From: Cymbidium sinense
Taxonomy: Eukaryota; Streptophyta; Magnoliopsida; Asparagales; Orchidaceae
Assembly: GCA_021442155.1 (NCBI GenBank)
Contig: CM038225.1
Location: 80,860,925-80,924,924, forward strand
Length of the DNA: 64,000 nucleotides
Direction: 5' to 3'
In this document: positions 24,190-37,300 of the stretch, in pieces
How positions within the stretch are numbered: the first letter of the stretch is position 1
Layout of the letters: each line of letters starts with the position of its first letter
Notes under the pieces: model-generated
Told to the model about the DNA's origin: nothing
The model's input: only the letters and a program-made list of their open reading frames with translations
Database searches by the model: none
Translations under genes and position numbers: made by a program

Positions 24190-24775
24190 ATTATTAGATA
24201 GGCTTATAAGTTAAGTCTAGCTTAAATAATTCAATAAACACTTGCACAACAAAACCTATATCACAACTTTAGTCTACTTGGGATTTGAGACAAGGCAACG
24301 CATGATTACTAATCAGACTCTCTGGACATTACAGATAATAGCTCTCTGATGTTAGTAGACTTGAATAATAACAGTCCCAAGACGATGAAACCATAAGATC
24401 TTGATCAGAACTACTCTCATTTTTCATATAAACAATAATCCACACCACACCACTAAATATTAATCTACACAAGGGATTAATGTACATTTTCAACCCTAAT
24501 TGAAGAGTGTTCTCCTATTATAGTAAGAGAGGTAATTGACTAGAGATGATTGCATTCATAGGAAGTAAAATTCAGATCTAAATAAACCCTAACATAATGT
24601 TAGGGGAAATCTAATTGAATATAAATCTATCTGCCTCATGAATAATGAACTCCCTAAACATCCATAAATATGGCGGAGATTTCGAAGATGTTTTTCCTAA
24701 GTTATCAATTGTAAGTTTCACTCCACACAACTGCCAGCCATATCCAGAATCCATCTCATTTGGCCGTTGGGTGTG
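24190..24775. other. Gap between satellite and host-gene 3' end
   Basis: AT-rich DNA without a recognised repeat or coding sequence. It should include the 3' untranslated region and terminator of the minus-strand FYR gene. No AATAAA-class signal stands out clearly enough to place the end. Confidence 0.4.
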
Positions 24776-24842
24776 TCATGTAGCTGGAATATCAAAACTC
24801 AACTCTTGATCTATCAGCCAAGCCTGGAAACAGCCAAGTTTC
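24776..24842 (-). CDS. FYR gene exon 11 (candidate last exon)
   Basis: Acceptor GTACTGCAG followed by G completes W. It then encodes KLGCFQAWLIDQELSFDIPAT and a TGA stop. Phase and splice site fit, but no WD signature continues. Either the protein ends soon after the second clear WD repeat or the true downstream exons have been lost or displaced by the repeats at 4-24 kb. Confidence 0.4.
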
Positions 24843-27800
24843 CTGCAGTACAACAACCCGAGTTTCCACAACATTCCCTTTTCTCAAGCTCCTCTCTTTT
24901 CCTAGCTCATGTTCTTACCTCATTACTACATCTTGCTTACAGGAAAACAGTGTCAGATTGAGTGCACTCTTAGTGCATGACTCTTATGACATTAAATTTC
25001 TTTTCATTTCAAGAGTTTAATGAAAAAGGCTGATGTGAATTGGTGATTGTTAAGACGTATATAAGAGTTAAGAATACTCCCACAGCAAAAGTAAAAAATA
25101 AGAATTGAGTTTCCAATATACAAATAATTATACTTACCTATTATCTTAAAATTTTGGTCGATGAATATCCTTATACTAATGCTTTGGACTCGATTTGGGC
25201 CCCATTGCTATCAATAATTTTACGAATATCATGTTCTGTTAACAGTGAAATCTCAAACTTTTTAGAAAAGTAAAGAAAAAAGACTAGTGCATTTAGGATT
25301 ATCATCAACATTAATGCAATGGAAAACTATAATACTATGATGAATTCTGTTTGGTTGTTCCTTTACCAATATACTAGAAGGCATGTCATCAAATTTTCAC
25401 CCACACTAAAACTCATTTACAACTAAGAAGAAGAGTAGGTGTGATAACTTATATATTTTAAAGATGGATGCTAGATCAAAGCATACCATATGCCAAAATC
25501 GCCGATTCCATTGTGACCGATTATGAGAGAATTATAGTTTGGTACTCTTTTCAGCTCCAATATGACAGGCGATTTGTGATCAAAAGCTGGCAACATGAAC
25601 TCCTCCAAACTGTCACTGCAAGAACATTATTATTAAAATACAGGATGCTAATATATGCTACAAGAAAGTCTGGGGTGAGAGGGGGACTAAAATATGACTG
25701 AAGCAACAAAAAATCTGGCATGAAAAAGTAGACAATATAGCAAATTGCACAAAAGAGTAAATTATTATAATAGGCAAAAACTTCACTATCAACAGAATCC
25801 CCTGACAATTCTCGAGTCCTAGGGTATCACATTTCTTTAATTTAGTCATATGCTATAAAAAATTGATCTAAAATGCTCCCTCATGTAAAAATTATGAAAC
25901 AAAATTGATACCAAATTAATCCATCAATTACAAAATTTATCCCAAGTAGCCCCTATGAAATCATTTTAGATTACGTTTGCATAATTAAGAGACTAAATTA
26001 GATAAATATGATATTTTAGAACTAAATTGGTCACATAAAAATAGTTGGATGACTATTTCAAGATTGAACTCATTTCTACACTTCACATATAATAATTAAT
26101 TTCAATAATTTTAACATAAATTTTAAGCATGGTTGACCAACCTTCAATTGGGATTAAGCTCATAATGATGGCACAACATATATAAAAAAATAAAATGTGT
26201 TACAAAATAGTTGATCTAGTAAATTTATGGTTTAATGAAAATATAATAGATTGACCATTAAAAAAACAAAAATTAGATGATGAAAGAAATAAAAAAAAAT
26301 TTGGCAAGTGGTTATGAAAATTTATGTTGTCATTGCAATACCTCGAATACACTTCCTCTCCAATTACCATAGTAATCACATTATACAATTAGCACATCCC
26401 AACTAATCATTCCACCTTGGATGCTTTGGAGCCTGAGATTAAATCCACAAATACCGAAGTCATTTAAAATAAAATTAATTCAATCCCAAGCACCCAAAAT
26501 GGAACTAAGTGTAAGATTTAGGCAATTAAATAGGTGCAAGGTGCCATAGTAATTGGAGAAAATTTGTATCCCATTTACCTTAAATGTTCATTAATTGACA
26601 ACATTGATTATAATGATAATCATTTTTATGTATATATCTTACCAAACAACAAAATTATAAGGACTCCAATATAAGTTTAAGAGAAAATTTTGTAAAATAC
26701 ATCAGCCCTTCAATTTTTGAGCCAATAGATATTTGCAAGTTTAAACATAAGTAGCGGCTAAGTTTTTTCAATTCAAAGAATGAAACAAACAGTTGAGGCT
26801 GTGGAGCAAGAAAGTGAATAACAATTGTCAATAAAAAGTAATGGAATTGTGTCATTAAAAGTAAAACAAATAATAGAACTATGAAAAAAATGATTCCAAA
26901 CAAGGAAAATAAAGAATCAAGTAGCACGATAAGTTGAAGATTTTACCATTTCTTAGAAATGTTTTGCAAATACAATACTGTAAAGACCAAAATATTAAAC
27001 TGAGGCTCTGAAACTAATATCTTAGTTTAAGTGCTTAATAGTCATTGTGAGTAATAAGACCAATTAATTGTGCATCTAATACTATCAAACATGAATACAA
27101 CATACATTAAAAACTTAGTCAAAAGCACTATAAATAAGAGGATTAAAGGTCAAATACCTATGTCCCATATGTGAAATATCTATCACTAATCACTTCCATT
27201 TTCATTGTACAAATTCATGTCGTAGATTCTACGCCTTCAAGGAATAAAAAAATAAAGATATACAACTTGAAGCTTGAATGAGCCTACATACAATTCCATG
27301 CCTTCGTATAAATTCATATGGACCTTTAAAGATTTTTGCAGCATTGCCTTTACTATTTTGTAGTACATTTATACAAAATCATTGTTAGCTAATCCATGAT
27401 CCAATGAAGAGTAGCTAGGGTAACCATAAACATTTGAAAAACTTGTGAGCAACTTACCAACTGTAATGGTTTAAAACAAAATCCTACTCACTTGAAAACA
27501 GCGAGAATACCTACCTCCACATCAAGTTCATTACCCAAACATGTAGTCCACCATTCTCTTCAACTGCTACAAGATAATTTGGTTCGCAAACTGAAATGCA
27601 AGAGATTCCTTCACCAGTTGTCAGCTTTGTCATTCTTGAAACATAACCAAACTTTACATGAACAATTTCAACGGCTGTTTCTTTGGAAGACTCGGATTTG
27701 CAGTTTGAGCATAAACAACTGAACTTTTGTTCCCTAAAAATTTGCTTACTCAATTAGCAATGGCATAGTAAAACATTAATTAATGTTTATAGAAATATTA

Positions 27801-30800
27801 ATACCAAAAAACTAGAGTACTCATACAACCTGCATCTGGGTACTTTGATGCTGTTGACAAAAATAAGAGATTGCCCATCTGGAGTCAACTGCAATGAAGA
27901 TCTTTCAAAAGGAATCTGCATGAAGGAGACAGTTCAACTTTATTTAAAAAAGTTGGAAAATCCTTAAGAAGATAGTAACCAACTATAAAAGGCATATGTG
28001 AGGCTATATATTTTCTGTTTAAATACTTACATTTCTGTTCCATCGGTTTCTCACAGAGGTTAATAAAAGGGGTGTGTAACCAAGAAAAGAAGGACAGCCT
28101 CTCTTCTGCTTTTGAATAGAAACAACATACATAAATATATGTCGACTGTTCCCATCAGGAAAACCACATAAGACACAAAGTTGTAATTGATTCCCGCTTG
28201 CAGTTAACATAATTGACAACACAGGTTCTGGATGCAAAAAGCAGCCAACAAGTTCCATATTATGTTTCTCCCCCTTATTCCAGCTCAAACTTGTAGCTAA
28301 TGAACCATCAAAAAGGCTTCTCTTGTAGAGCTCATCATGATAATTTTTTTTGTGGTCATTGTTATCAGTTGTTTGCAAGACGGAATTCTTTTTGGAGCAA
28401 GGTAAATTTTCCATAAGAGGGTGGTTCTTGTAAGAAGGCTGTAGCTGACTATGAGAACATGTTTTGTTTCGTTCAGAAATTTCCTTTATCCCCTCCTTAA
28501 CTCCAAGAAAGGAGCATGCTCCAGCCATAGAAAACCGACTAACACCATCCATAGAGTCTTCATTGAAACACAAAAGGGAACAATTAGCCTGAGGCACTTC
28601 AATAATTCCTTCTACATTTTTATCCACATCCTGACTTTGAAAGGCCTCAGCAGCAGTAACGAGACAGCTGACTTCAAGTTTGGAAGCATTTGAAATATTT
28701 TTTAAATTGATTTCTGGTTCAGCATTATCGACTTCATATAGAGCAAGCATCCTAGAATCTGCAAACAAGGACTTTCTAGCAGAGTTCATCTCTGGAACAT
28801 TATAATTATTCAAATTTTGGCAAAATACAGTTTCTGACAGAGCATTGCACTGCACTGAAGAGAGTAGCATGTCTTGTGGCATGCAAGGCGATGAATGGTT
28901 TTCTTTCTCACTCAATGGTTCACCTTTATTTATTTCATGCATGCCAAAACTAACAACCTCAATGGGACTACATCTTCCATGTTTCTCCTTTGTGGATCCA
29001 AATGTATTATGACTTTCAATAATAACTTTCTTGGAAACTTCATCATCGATTGCATTGTCAAGGAAATGGCACAGAGCAGGCATATTCTGATCAAAATTTT
29101 CACCTAAATTAGGATTCTTCCTAAGAGCCACTTGGAAACTTACCTCTTCAGCATTTTCTTTAAATTCATGATTAAAATGAAGAGAGCTAGTTTGCATAAC
29201 ATAGGCAGCATCCAAGGAACTAAGATTTTCAGTTAAATGGTTTGAATTCTTTACAACGTTCTTTATGAATTCTGCATTAGTCTCTTCAGCAAGAGAAATA
29301 TGTTTGGCAGGTTCTATAACAGTAATCGTTGAATCAGCAAGTCCATTCTTTCTACCTGGAGTGAGAACTTCCGGATTGCATGCATCATTCTGAGAAAAAC
29401 ATTTCAACAACTCATCAAACTCGTTCACATTAGTAACACGCAAACTAGAAGTGTCACTATTTCCTTTCACATCATTTTGAGGTGCGATCTCAGATTCATC
29501 AAAGCCCATACACGATTGTTCTTGCATAGAGGCCCAATATGAATTCATGTCGTTCTCAAAACTATCAGAAATGACAAACTTGTGATCCTTTGAACTTCTA
29601 TTTCCAGAAAATGGCTCATTGGCTAAATGCAAGTTAAAACTGTTAAAATCACAACTAGAGCAAACTGGTGATAATGTCTTTGAAACATCAATAGACTCCT
29701 TAATAGTCTTTTCTGGAAGCTGGGCCAGTGTTCCAGCCACAAGTTCACCTGCAAAAGAAGGAAATCACAAATAGTAGTACTACTCATGTCATTCCAGTCA
29801 GACCAAAGTTACTCACAAAATTATGCTTATTTATTTTCAAATATTTTAGAATCAGCTCTCCAATGTGAATGATTCAGCCTGACCAAAATCAGCATAAAAA
29901 GCATTTCCCTATAGTTTAAAATTAGCACCCTTCAGCAACAGAGGATTACAGAACAACTAAAAAAACTGGGTACCTAACCCATGCTTCCCAAGTAGAATGC
30001 GTATCTATGTTGCATTGAAGTCAGTACCTTGACGTATAATATTGTTGAGATGGTCATTTACAGTATTTGGATCTGCAGAATTTCCATCAGTCAAAGTAAA
30101 ACAAGGATCATTAGCTTCCAAAATTTTTTCCCTTGATCTTCTTCTCACATAGGTTTTCTTAAGTAAAGGAACTGCTTGAGGAAGCAAAAATGTCATCATT
30201 GATTTAGCCAACTCCTGCCCTGCTAAATTTAAGTCAACATCTTCAAAACTTCGACCAGAAGATCCAGAAGAGCCAACTTCTGGAAGCGAATCTTTAGCCA
30301 CTCCTTCATAAATACCATCCTCTAGGATGCAGCCAGAGTAAAAGACATCCTTTGGCATTAAATATCTAGGTTCTGAACTGCATGGGATGTTTCTGCTAGT
30401 CAAACCCTTCAACTCACTCTTAGAAACAACTTCCATTGAATGAGATTTGGAAGCACTAGACGAAGGCTTAAATGCAACAAGCTCATTCTTCATGCAGGAA
30501 GGAATTTCAATAGGAATTGCAACGTCACCTGTACAAAGAATTCATTCAGCAAATGTCATATGAAGCATTTGATTTATGCAAGATAATAAAAATCTAGCAT
30601 CCAATGGAAGATCAGAACCTACTAACATCAGAGATGTTCCATTGCAGTTTGTATCAATAATATTGTCGCAAGAATCAGAAATGTAGACATCTGAGAAACT
30701 AACCAAGGCCATAAGTTCTCCACAATCACCTTTTGGCGCTGCTGAAGCTGGATCACTCCTTTCATTTACACCATCCGGACACCTATCAATCTGTGAGAAG

Positions 30801-33800
30801 AATTAATCTGTTTGTTCTAGATACTACTGTTTTAACAAATAATGTTGCATTTCATCATGTAAAAGTAATGCAGCTTTATGAGTTTTAGTTATTGAGTATG
30901 ATGGAATTATCATAATCAATACATAGAAACTAGAGATGGAGAGAGAAAGATGGCTAAAAGTTTAGCTCGAAGGTCAAAGATCCACAAAAAAAATAAAAAT
31001 AATAAAATAATAAATCTATACTTTGCTTGAACTATGTTGCAATGAATTACGCAATATATACACTAGATTTAAAATAATTATTTTAAGCCAAAAAATCAAG
31101 CAGGTTTAAAATTTAAAATCAAATTGATATATACATATAATATACACGTGTATATTTATTATTTATAGAACAACATTAATAAATATAAATGCAAGTGTTA
31201 ATACATAAGTAAAAATGAATTAAAATGAATTTCTAACAATTAATACTAGTTTAGAACTGCTAACTTTGACTCAAAGTCAATTAGCTGACATATACGTGTA
31301 CGGCCATTTTTTAGTTAAGATTGTATAAATTAGAGATCAGATAGATCGCATCTTTAGGTTGATGAAGAAGAAAAGCAAATCAATCAAGAATAATAGATTT
31401 TGAAACAATAAGGTTCTAACAAAGGCACCAATTTGTAGTACTCTAACATTAAATAAGTAAAGTGTTTCACAATAGTATGGTAAGGAGCGTGAAAGCATTT
31501 AATTTAGTCACACATCTAATAGGTGAAATATAAGTTGGTGCATAACTACTACGTAATTGGCTCATACCTAGGCTTAAGCTTATCAGATAAAAATATTTTA
31601 TGTTTGATCTATGAGGACCAACTCTTCTCCCTTTTTTGGTTAAGATGAGAATTTTCTTGCAAACCTTAATTTTAAAGTCAAAATCTACTTCATGAATTCA
31701 TTTCATACATTTTTCATGCATTCCCATAATTTTTACAGGTTTGTGGAGATGGTCCCATGGTGTTGAAGGACATCAATCATTCTTCTCTCTCATTCGACAT
31801 GATATAAAGGTTGAGGTCAAAAAAGTGATCGAGAGGGTGATCAGAGCTTGGTAGTTATTTTGGCAACTTCTTTAAAGGGATTTGTCTATTGGGTGGTTAG
31901 CAATAACCACTAAAATAGCCAAAAGATGACAATTGGAAGTTAAATGCTTTCTTAAGAGAAATCAACCGCTGTCTAATGCATTGGTGACCAACAAAGCAAT
32001 CGAACATAGGAGGCAGAATACTTTTTTCTACCAATGAGCATAGTCGATGAAAGAATTGTGCTCAAGTTTGGCGAGAGAATAAGAGCAAAGGGTAAGAATT
32101 TCAGAGAGATAAAAGTAAGAAAAATATTTGAGTGAGCAAATGCATGCACAGTATTTTTTCTCTAGACTAGTGAACATTCATCCATTTATGCCATCGTCGA
32201 AGTAGATGAACCTCACTAAATCACAAAGTATCTTATATTCTTTTACTAGTGTTCTCTATGTAGACTTTTTTTTTCCACTTTCATAGTCGTCATAGCTCCT
32301 AAGCACACTTCTTCCTAGTGAAAATGATTATAGAGTTCAATTGGCGCAGACAGTGGGAGAAAGAGCAATGGTGTATAGAGATGGGAAGTTAAGGATTGAC
32401 CGATTCAATGACAATGACTTTAGGTACCAAAAAATGCAGATCAAGAGTTATCTAAAGTTGAATCTACCTCTCTTTGAATAGAAAATGACAACTATAAGCC
32501 ATGAAAATTGGAATCTCTTGAATATGCAAGCATTGTGAGTTGTACATCTATCCTTAACAAAAAAAAATGTTGCATTTAACATATTAAATGAGAAGAGCAC
32601 AACTGATGTCATGAAAGCACAATTCAAAATTATAAGAAGCCTTTGGCAACAAACAAAATATATCAAATAAGAGTTTTTAATTTTAAGATGATTGAATGGG
32701 CTTCCGTAATGGTGCATGTCCATGAGTTCATTCTAATCACAAGTCAATTGTGCTCGACTGATACCAACTTTGATGATGAAATTCATGTGTTAAACTTTCA
32801 TCATCATTACTAAAAAGAGACTAAACAATAGTATGAAATTGATGATGGCTAAGAAGTTAAAGTTCAATTATTCTTATGATGTAATCTTTAGTGAATTGGG
32901 AGGTGAGAATCAAATGAAGATTTTTTTGTAGCTTTGAAACTTGAGAGTACGGGAAGAAGTACAAGAAGCAATAATAGCAAAGTTGATTTAAATCTTAGAA
33001 TAGACACAATCAAAAGGTCAATGCATTGATATTGGTGACATGAAAGAGATTGTCCATAAAAAATTGATGACAGAGTTTAAATCAAATACAGGAATCTATA
33101 AATGTTACTCTTAATGCACTAATCCTTAGTGTGGCTAGCCTTATGGAGTCCTAGATCTTTGACTTCTATAACTTTTCATTCAATTCCCTCCACCTAAAGA
33201 TTTTATATGTAATAATTCTGCAGTAGATTATAAGAAGGCTCATCTTATTGATTGAGCTATTCATTGTTGTTGTAACTAGTAATGTATGAATCAAGACTAT
33301 TAATAAGACTTCATGAAAGCTTCATAATATGAGATCAATCTGAAGAGGAACCTAATCTCAATGGGCAAATTTGGTGAAAATGGTTGTCTCAAACTTCTAT
33401 ACTAATTCTTTAAATCTCACCAAAAATATTTTAGTGATAACATATAGAAAAAAGGATTACATGATATTAAATACAAGAATAGTGAAAGCAATTGTTAAAT
33501 CCATTGTTGGATTTTTTTTTAAAGGTGTAATGTAAGATATAAAGTTTCAAACAAGTAAGAGCTTTCAAAGAAAAAATTGGAAGCATAGGATAAATAGCAT
33601 TTCAAGAACAAGAATTTGAGAGATAACAAAGCAAGGATGGTGTTAAATGATAGCAGGTTTATCATTGATAAAACTATAAAGCCTCAATCAACCCTTATAG
33701 ATGATTAAAATATAACGCTACATAGAAACGAACCTCTTAAAATAGTATATCAAAATTTAATCTCCAAATTAGAATTGTTAAAATGTGGAGATAATTTTCT

Positions 33801-34307
33801 CACCAATATTAATTGCAAAGTATAAATCTACAACATTGATTTATTAGTTATTTATGTATCATAAAAACTCTATCTAAAATCTACAAAATATGTTTCTTAT
33901 TACATAATATCATCTACCTAACATCTAAAATTTTGTTACCTACCACCTCTACATATTATACAAGGAGATGATTGCATAATATTGAAGGGTATCACTTATT
34001 CTTCCACTTCACTCTATCAAATGTAAAGGCAAAGGTCTAAGTAGTCAATGGAGTGATCGAAGGTTGGCAATTTGTTCGTTTGTCATAGAAAGACATATTT
34101 CTATTAAGTGCTTGATGACAACTACTAAAAATGTAGAAAAGATAGTTAAAATTTAATGATCTTCTTAAAAGGAAATTGGTAATTATCACTAGGGCTTATG
34201 GCCGATGAAGTGATCCAATAGAGAACACCACAAGTTTTCCTAATCTCTAGTAAGCATAGCCAGTGAAGGAAGCATGCCCAAGCTTAGAGAGGCAATGAGA
34301 GAGAGCG

Positions 34308-34345
<38 letters not shown>

Positions 34346-37300
34346 ATATGAGTGAGATAAAAAATAATAAAAAATTTAGTTCATTTTCTTTTTGTTTGCA
34401 AACTAGTGGACATTCAATAACTATCTGTAGATCTTGAATGTAGGTAGATCTTACCAAACAATGTAAACTCCTTTCTGTTCATGTGGTGTTCTCCTTACAA
34501 ATTATTTTTCCTATTCTCATGGACAACATTGTTCTTAGGCGTGCACTTTTATCCTAACACTTTCATCCACATGCTCTAACAAATGATATTAAAGACAATG
34601 ATTTGATTGAGATTGAATTATTGCGGCACTCATAGATCTTGACCTCTTCTAAAATAATTGAGCAAAATTCAAAAGCACATGACTCCTAAGCACGATCCAC
34701 ATAATTGAGTATGCTATTAGTGCATGACACTTGATATTGTTAAAAAATTTGATTTAAGATGCGGTGAAAACTAATGTGGAACTTTCATTAGAGGGGGACT
34801 ATTAAGGTATTTGAATGTCTTATGTTTAGCCCCAACCTCAGATAAAAATAAAATAAAGGTGTAGAAATACCAATCAATTGACTCTCACCCATAAGCATAA
34901 ATATTTTGGATGACAATGAATTCAACCACTAATATATAAAGCCCAATTTCAATCTCCTTGTGGTATACAATCCATAACATAGCACTGGGCATTTTTGTTA
35001 GATAAAGTGCATGACCCCTACCCATGTTAGTTGTAAACTTGCTAATCCATATGAAATTTGTATCCCATCCTTTATTGCAAAAAATTGCATAAATAAGGCA
35101 TGGAAGAATCATATTGGACACAATGTAATTTTACATGTCAATAAGACAATGGTTACTCAAAACATGTTTAGTTAAAATAACTGTCCAAATTCTCAGATTT
35201 TCATGCACAACTAGTCCTGAGAGATCCAGCACCTTTATAAAGATGTGAAACAAGATGAAACAGCATGCAAACCAATTTAACCACTCGGCTAGAAAATATA
35301 AAACAAGAATATAGAATGCCTCTCTTTACACAAAATGCAGACAAAAGAAGTTGTAAGCAGATTCCAAATCCAAACTATGCCCTATTCTTGGACATACATT
35401 CATATAATTATTTCTCTTACTCATTCTTGATTCACAACTAATGATCAAACTAGTCTAAAAAATTCTATGAAAACATATAATTCCCCTACAAGTTCTTCAC
35501 TCTAACTGGCCAGAACTTCCCATTAAATAAAAATAATATCAGCAACAGTAAAGAATAACAGAAGCATTTGGAACAATGAGAAAGTCAATAATCATAGTTA
35601 TGTTAAGATGTCATGATGATTACCATGATTCTGACTGCATTGTTGATATTATCTAGGCCGGTTGCAAACCTACAAGTTTCATTATCAACACAATTATTCT
35701 GCTGAGAAACAATGTGTTTATCAACAACAGAGTCTGAACAATCCAAACCCATTGAAATCTTATCTGAAGCAAGAACGGAATGGCAGTTTACTTCCGGTTG
35801 CCCCCGTAACATTAAACTAGTTTCCTCCATGATGTTGTCATTAGCAAATGACATGATTTCAGTTTCCTTTGGACACTGAAAATCAGATGGTTTTTGATGC
35901 ATTATAGGGGAAAATATGCCATTTGGCGAGCTGCTATGCTGGCTGGCAATATGCTTATTTGCAGAACCTTCACCATGTGAGACAAATTGTTGTCTCTTTA
36001 ATTGCATGACTTTTCTGTCTGGGGATAGAGAACACAGACTATCTATTTGTTCCAAAGTACAAGTCTTTGAATCACTTTTTAAACCATGAGGGTAGATCTT
36101 TTTGGGTCTAGCTTCTCTCGTATCTTTTCTAGCACTTCTCTTCCTCTGAATTCCTTCCCACAGCTACGTTTTACTTCCAAGGCAGATGCTAAACTAGAGT
36201 ATCGGTCAGAAACTTGAGGATGTATTTGATCCTTATTCTTAGATCCATTGCAGATGAAAGGTGAAATTAAATTTATTCCTTGTGTCATGTTCACAAGCTC
36301 ACGAAGTAGTCTCTGGATGGAGGGATTTTTGAATCCAAAAAACTGCACAAATAAGAGGGAAAAAATGCAGGAGAATAAACAAGATGGAAAAAAAGAAATA
36401 CATTGAAACTCCTAAAATATACAGTTTTCTGCCTACCGCACACCAAAGATTGCAATAACTTAACATTAGCTTTATACAATTACAACTGATGAAATGGAAA
36501 GCATAGTGTGTTCAAAAGGCCAGGAAAGCACATTTTTTAGGTCAGACAACCACCTCATTTAATTGTAAAACTTGCATTATACAAATTTCAAACTACTGCT
36601 ATCTTTTTTTTTTTAGAAAGGGCATATCAGCCTGAAAATCTAAGTTATGTTTTTCTGTTCTTTGGTGAATATTGTTTTATCTATCTACAAATGCTGTGAA
36701 GTTACTGAAATTTTAAGAAACTCCTTGCCTCAGCACCGTCAATCTTATTTGAGAACCTCTTGCCATTCCAGTTCTTCACTGTGGGACAGTTCTTCTGGAA
36801 ATTCTCCCAAGCAATATCAGGAGTTTGACCACTAAATGAACTCCCATCAACTGCTGTGATCTGCAGAATGCAGAATGTCAGACTACAGAACAAGAATTCA
36901 TGAACAGCTTTGTCAAAAGTTGACGTCAGTAGTTCAAAGATAGAAAAATGGGGAAGTTTTGTCAACATACAACAAATAGAGGCCCTTTCAGACCTTCACA
37001 AATTTCCGTCTGACAAATATTTCCAGCATGAGTTCGAATAGCATGATAACCAACTGGATAAGGGTAACGGTCTTTGCCCTGTTAAAACAAAAAGCTGCAC
37101 TCTTATAAGAATGGTTCTACCCACTAAAATTTGGAATCCAAATAGCAATAAATAAATCACCTCACTGGAGGGAAATCATTGAGACAAACGAGAAATAACA
37201 AGTTTGTCTAAATCACAGAAAAAATAAATTAATATATTTCAACAGTTTTTTGAGCTGGTAAGTGTTTGAACGCAGCTTTTGAGATTCTTCAAATTCTTTT

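Larger units (their letters stand above)
30791..35623 (-). other. FYR gene intron 4
   Basis: 4.8 kb intron containing a copia-like LTR pair with gag remnants (about 31.73-34.55 kb), a (GA)n run, and an LTR-retrotransposon end with a purine tract near 34.79 kb. Splice sites are ATG|GTAATC and CTCACAG. Confidence 0.7.

Noticed and set aside
24767..24961. Plus-strand frame near the gene 3' end
   Set aside because: It overlaps the candidate last exon of the minus-strand gene and has no signature of its own.
25150..25300. Minus-strand reading SLLTEHDIRKIIDSNGAQ as an alternative last exon
   Set aside because: The peptide looks plausible, but the exon 10 donor leaves TG and the available acceptor is followed by A, which gives a stop; another acceptor puts it in the wrong phase.
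28451..29107. Plus-strand frames inside the large exon
   Set aside because: They are antisense to an intact, phase-joined coding exon and lack any domain.
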